Part shown: one piece after another, positions 5,875 to 6,986 of the stretch
Layout: every line of letters starts with the position of its first letter
Position numbering within the stretch: the stretch's first letter is position 1
Assembly: GCA_030834765.1 (NCBI GenBank)
Contig: JAUQXG010000076.1
Location: 1-6,986, forward strand
Reading direction: 5' to 3'
Source: Lutispora sp.
GTDB taxonomy: Bacteria; Bacillota; Clostridia; Lutisporales; Lutisporaceae
Length of the DNA: 6,986 nucleotides
Made by a program: the position numbers and the translations under genes
Notes under the pieces: model-generated
What the model saw: only the letters and a program-made list of their open reading frames with translations
What the model was told of the DNA's origin: nothing
Database searches by the model: none

Positions 5875-5981
5875 ATCAGCATTTTCTTTAATGATTTCTA
5901 TGATGATTCCCCCTTAACTTTGCACAAATTAATTGCTATATAAATTTTGCTATACTTCGCTCTAAAAGTCCAATACTTTTT

Positions 5982-6000
5982 CATTACAGAATGGTTACAG
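5982..6000 (-). promoter_or_regulatory. Tandem CTGTAA repeat resembling a Pho box
   Basis: On the minus strand CTGTAA occurs twice with 11-bp periodicity (CTGTAACCATTCTGTAATG). The one-helical-turn spacing is what OmpR/PhoB-type response regulators bind, and the sequence resembles the enterobacterial Pho box (CTGTCAT repeats). It lies between divergent genes, about 100 bp upstream of the AAA coding region and about 60 bp upstream of the oppA-like -10 box, so either could be the target. This is pattern matching only. Confidence 0.25.
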
Positions 6001-6057
6001 TTAAGATTCGCAATATAAGCAAAATTCTAAACAATTATAATGCACTATTAAAAAAAG

Positions 6058-6066
6058 TGATATAAT
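6058..6066 (+). promoter_or_regulatory. Extended -10 promoter of the oligopeptide-binding lipoprotein gene
   Basis: TGATATAAT matches an extended -10 element (TGnTATAAT). No good -35 hexamer lies 16-18 nt upstream, which such promoters tolerate or which implies an activator. Transcription would begin near 6073, leaving a leader of about 70 nt without an evident riboswitch or terminator. Confidence 0.55.
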
Positions 6067-6142
6067 AAAAAGGTGTGAGATGTTTTCTCTGGATTTAAGG
6101 ATATTATAGCCTACAGTACTATTCTTAGGAGGAGATCAAATA

Positions 6143-6986
6143 ATGAGAAGAACTTTGGCATTGGTGATAGTATCCCTTTTTATATCAACCATTGCATTGA
6201 CAGGCTGCAAAATAAATATGCCCATTAGTAAAGGAAACAAAGTACCGGATGCTTTAAAACAGCAAATGACAGTAAACCTTTTCCAGGAAGTGAATACCCT
6301 TGATTGGCAAAAAGCTTCATCATCTGGGGAAAATCAAATCTTTAGCTGGACTATGGAAGGCTTAACAAGAGCCCATAATGGTAAGATTATACCTGGAATT
6401 GCAGAGAGTTGGGATGTTAGTGAAGATGGCAAAGTATATACTTTCCACTTAAGGGATGCAAAGTGGTCAGATGGAGAGACTGTAACAGCGAATGATTTTA
6501 TATATGGCTGGTTTAGAGCATTAGATCCAAAGGAACCTAAGTATTATACATATTTTTTATATGATATAGTGGGTGCAGAGGATTATAGCAAAGGCAAAGC
6601 ATCCTATGAAAAGGTAGGAATAAAGGCAATTGACTCAAAGACACTTGAAATAAGGTTGAATAATCCAGTTACATATTTTGACTATCTAGTATCCTTTATC
6701 ACATTTGCACCGGTAAGGCAAGATGTCTATGAAAAATATGGAATGAAATATAATACAGAAGCAGAAATATTTGTTACCAACGGACCTTTTAAAATAGAAA
6801 CATGGAAACATGATTCGGAAATGGTGTTTGAAAAGAATGCAGAATACTGGAATGCATCAAACATTAAGCTTGAGAAAATTACAGGACTTATGATTACGGA
6901 AGATTCTACAGAATTCAATATGTATGAAGCCGGAGAGCTTGATCATACAATAGCATTAGATATGGATCAAAAATCTACTTTGACAA
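6143..6986 (+). CDS. Oligopeptide ABC transporter substrate-binding lipoprotein (OppA/SBP_bac_5 family), 3' end outside the window
   Basis: The first 281 codons are visible; full-length family members have roughly 540 residues. The ATG follows AGGAGGAG (6127-6134) at 8 nt. The N-terminus MRRTLALVIVSLFISTIALT ends in the lipobox LTGC with Cys22, so the mature protein is lipid-anchored on the outer face of the membrane. Family hallmarks follow: an NTLD segment, GLTRAHNGKIIPGIAESW, DGKVYTFHLRDAKWSDGE, TANDFIYGWFRALDP, a VGAEDYSKGK segment, DSKTLEIRLNNP and a TNGPFKIETW segment. It should capture peptides and deliver them to an Opp-type permease, whose genes are not in the window. It is transcribed divergently from the AAA gene, across a 268-bp intergenic region, and probably starts its own transcript. 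The stretch present is undamaged. Confidence 0.95.
   Translation, partial: MRRTLALVIVSLFISTIALTGCKINMPISKGNKVPDALKQQMTVNLFQEVNTLDWQKASSSGENQIFSWTMEGLTRAHNGKIIPGIAESWDVSEDGKVYTFHLRDAKWSDGETVTANDFIYGWFRALDPKEPKYYTYFLYDIVGAEDYSKGKASYEKVGIKAIDSKTLEIRLNNPVTYFDYLVSFITFAPVRQDVYEKYGMKYNTEAEIFVTNGPFKIETWKHDSEMVFEKNAEYWNASNIKLEKITGLMITEDSTEFNMYEAGELDHTIALDMDQKSTLT

Overview
The window looks like a chromosomal accessory region of a low-GC Gram-positive anaerobe of the Clostridia. The signs are strong AGGAGG-type ribosome binding sites, AT-rich intergenic DNA, a CbxX/SpoVK-like AAA ATPase, a TetR plus ABC-2 transporter unit, and an OppA-type lipoprotein with a Gram-positive-style lipobox. The genus cannot be fixed from the sequence.

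Layout, left to right. (1) 1-1961: the 3' part of a heavy-metal P1B-type ATPase, whose stop overlaps the start of a 61-residue two-helix membrane protein. (2) 1977-2100: a decayed copy of the 3' end and terminator of the AAA ATPase gene found further right. (3) 2178-3581: a promoter, a long palindromic operator candidate, a TetR-family regulator and an ABC transporter gene. That last gene is a chimera: the first ~28 residues of an ABC ATP-binding protein run in frame into an ABC-2 permease, and the whole nucleotide-binding core is missing. (4) 3581-3738: a 158-bp imperfect palindrome with ~27-bp terminal inverted repeats, resembling a MITE or other dispersed palindromic repeat. It begins exactly at the permease stop codon. 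(5) 3765-3992: a second small two-helix membrane protein with the same general design as the one after the P-type ATPase. (6) 3993-4176: apparent gene debris with a ribosome binding site followed by a 6-codon ORF, and a perfect 12-bp inverted repeat. (7) 4177-5874, minus strand: a 565-residue protein with two AAA modules, the first lacking its nucleotide-binding motifs and the second intact. (8) 5875-6142: a divergent intergenic region. (9) 6143-6986: the 5' part of an oligopeptide-binding lipoprotein that runs off the window.

The main structural theme is that two same-orientation copies of the AAA gene's 3' end (1977-2100 and 4162-4288, 110 of 127 aligned columns identical) flank a roughly 2-kb AT-rich segment carrying the TetR/ABC unit, the palindromic repeat and a small membrane protein. 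This suggests insertion, or duplication followed by deletion, next to the AAA gene. The internal ABC deletion, the repeat element and the gene debris show the segment has been rearranged more than once. No RNA gene, CRISPR array or intact transposase was seen.
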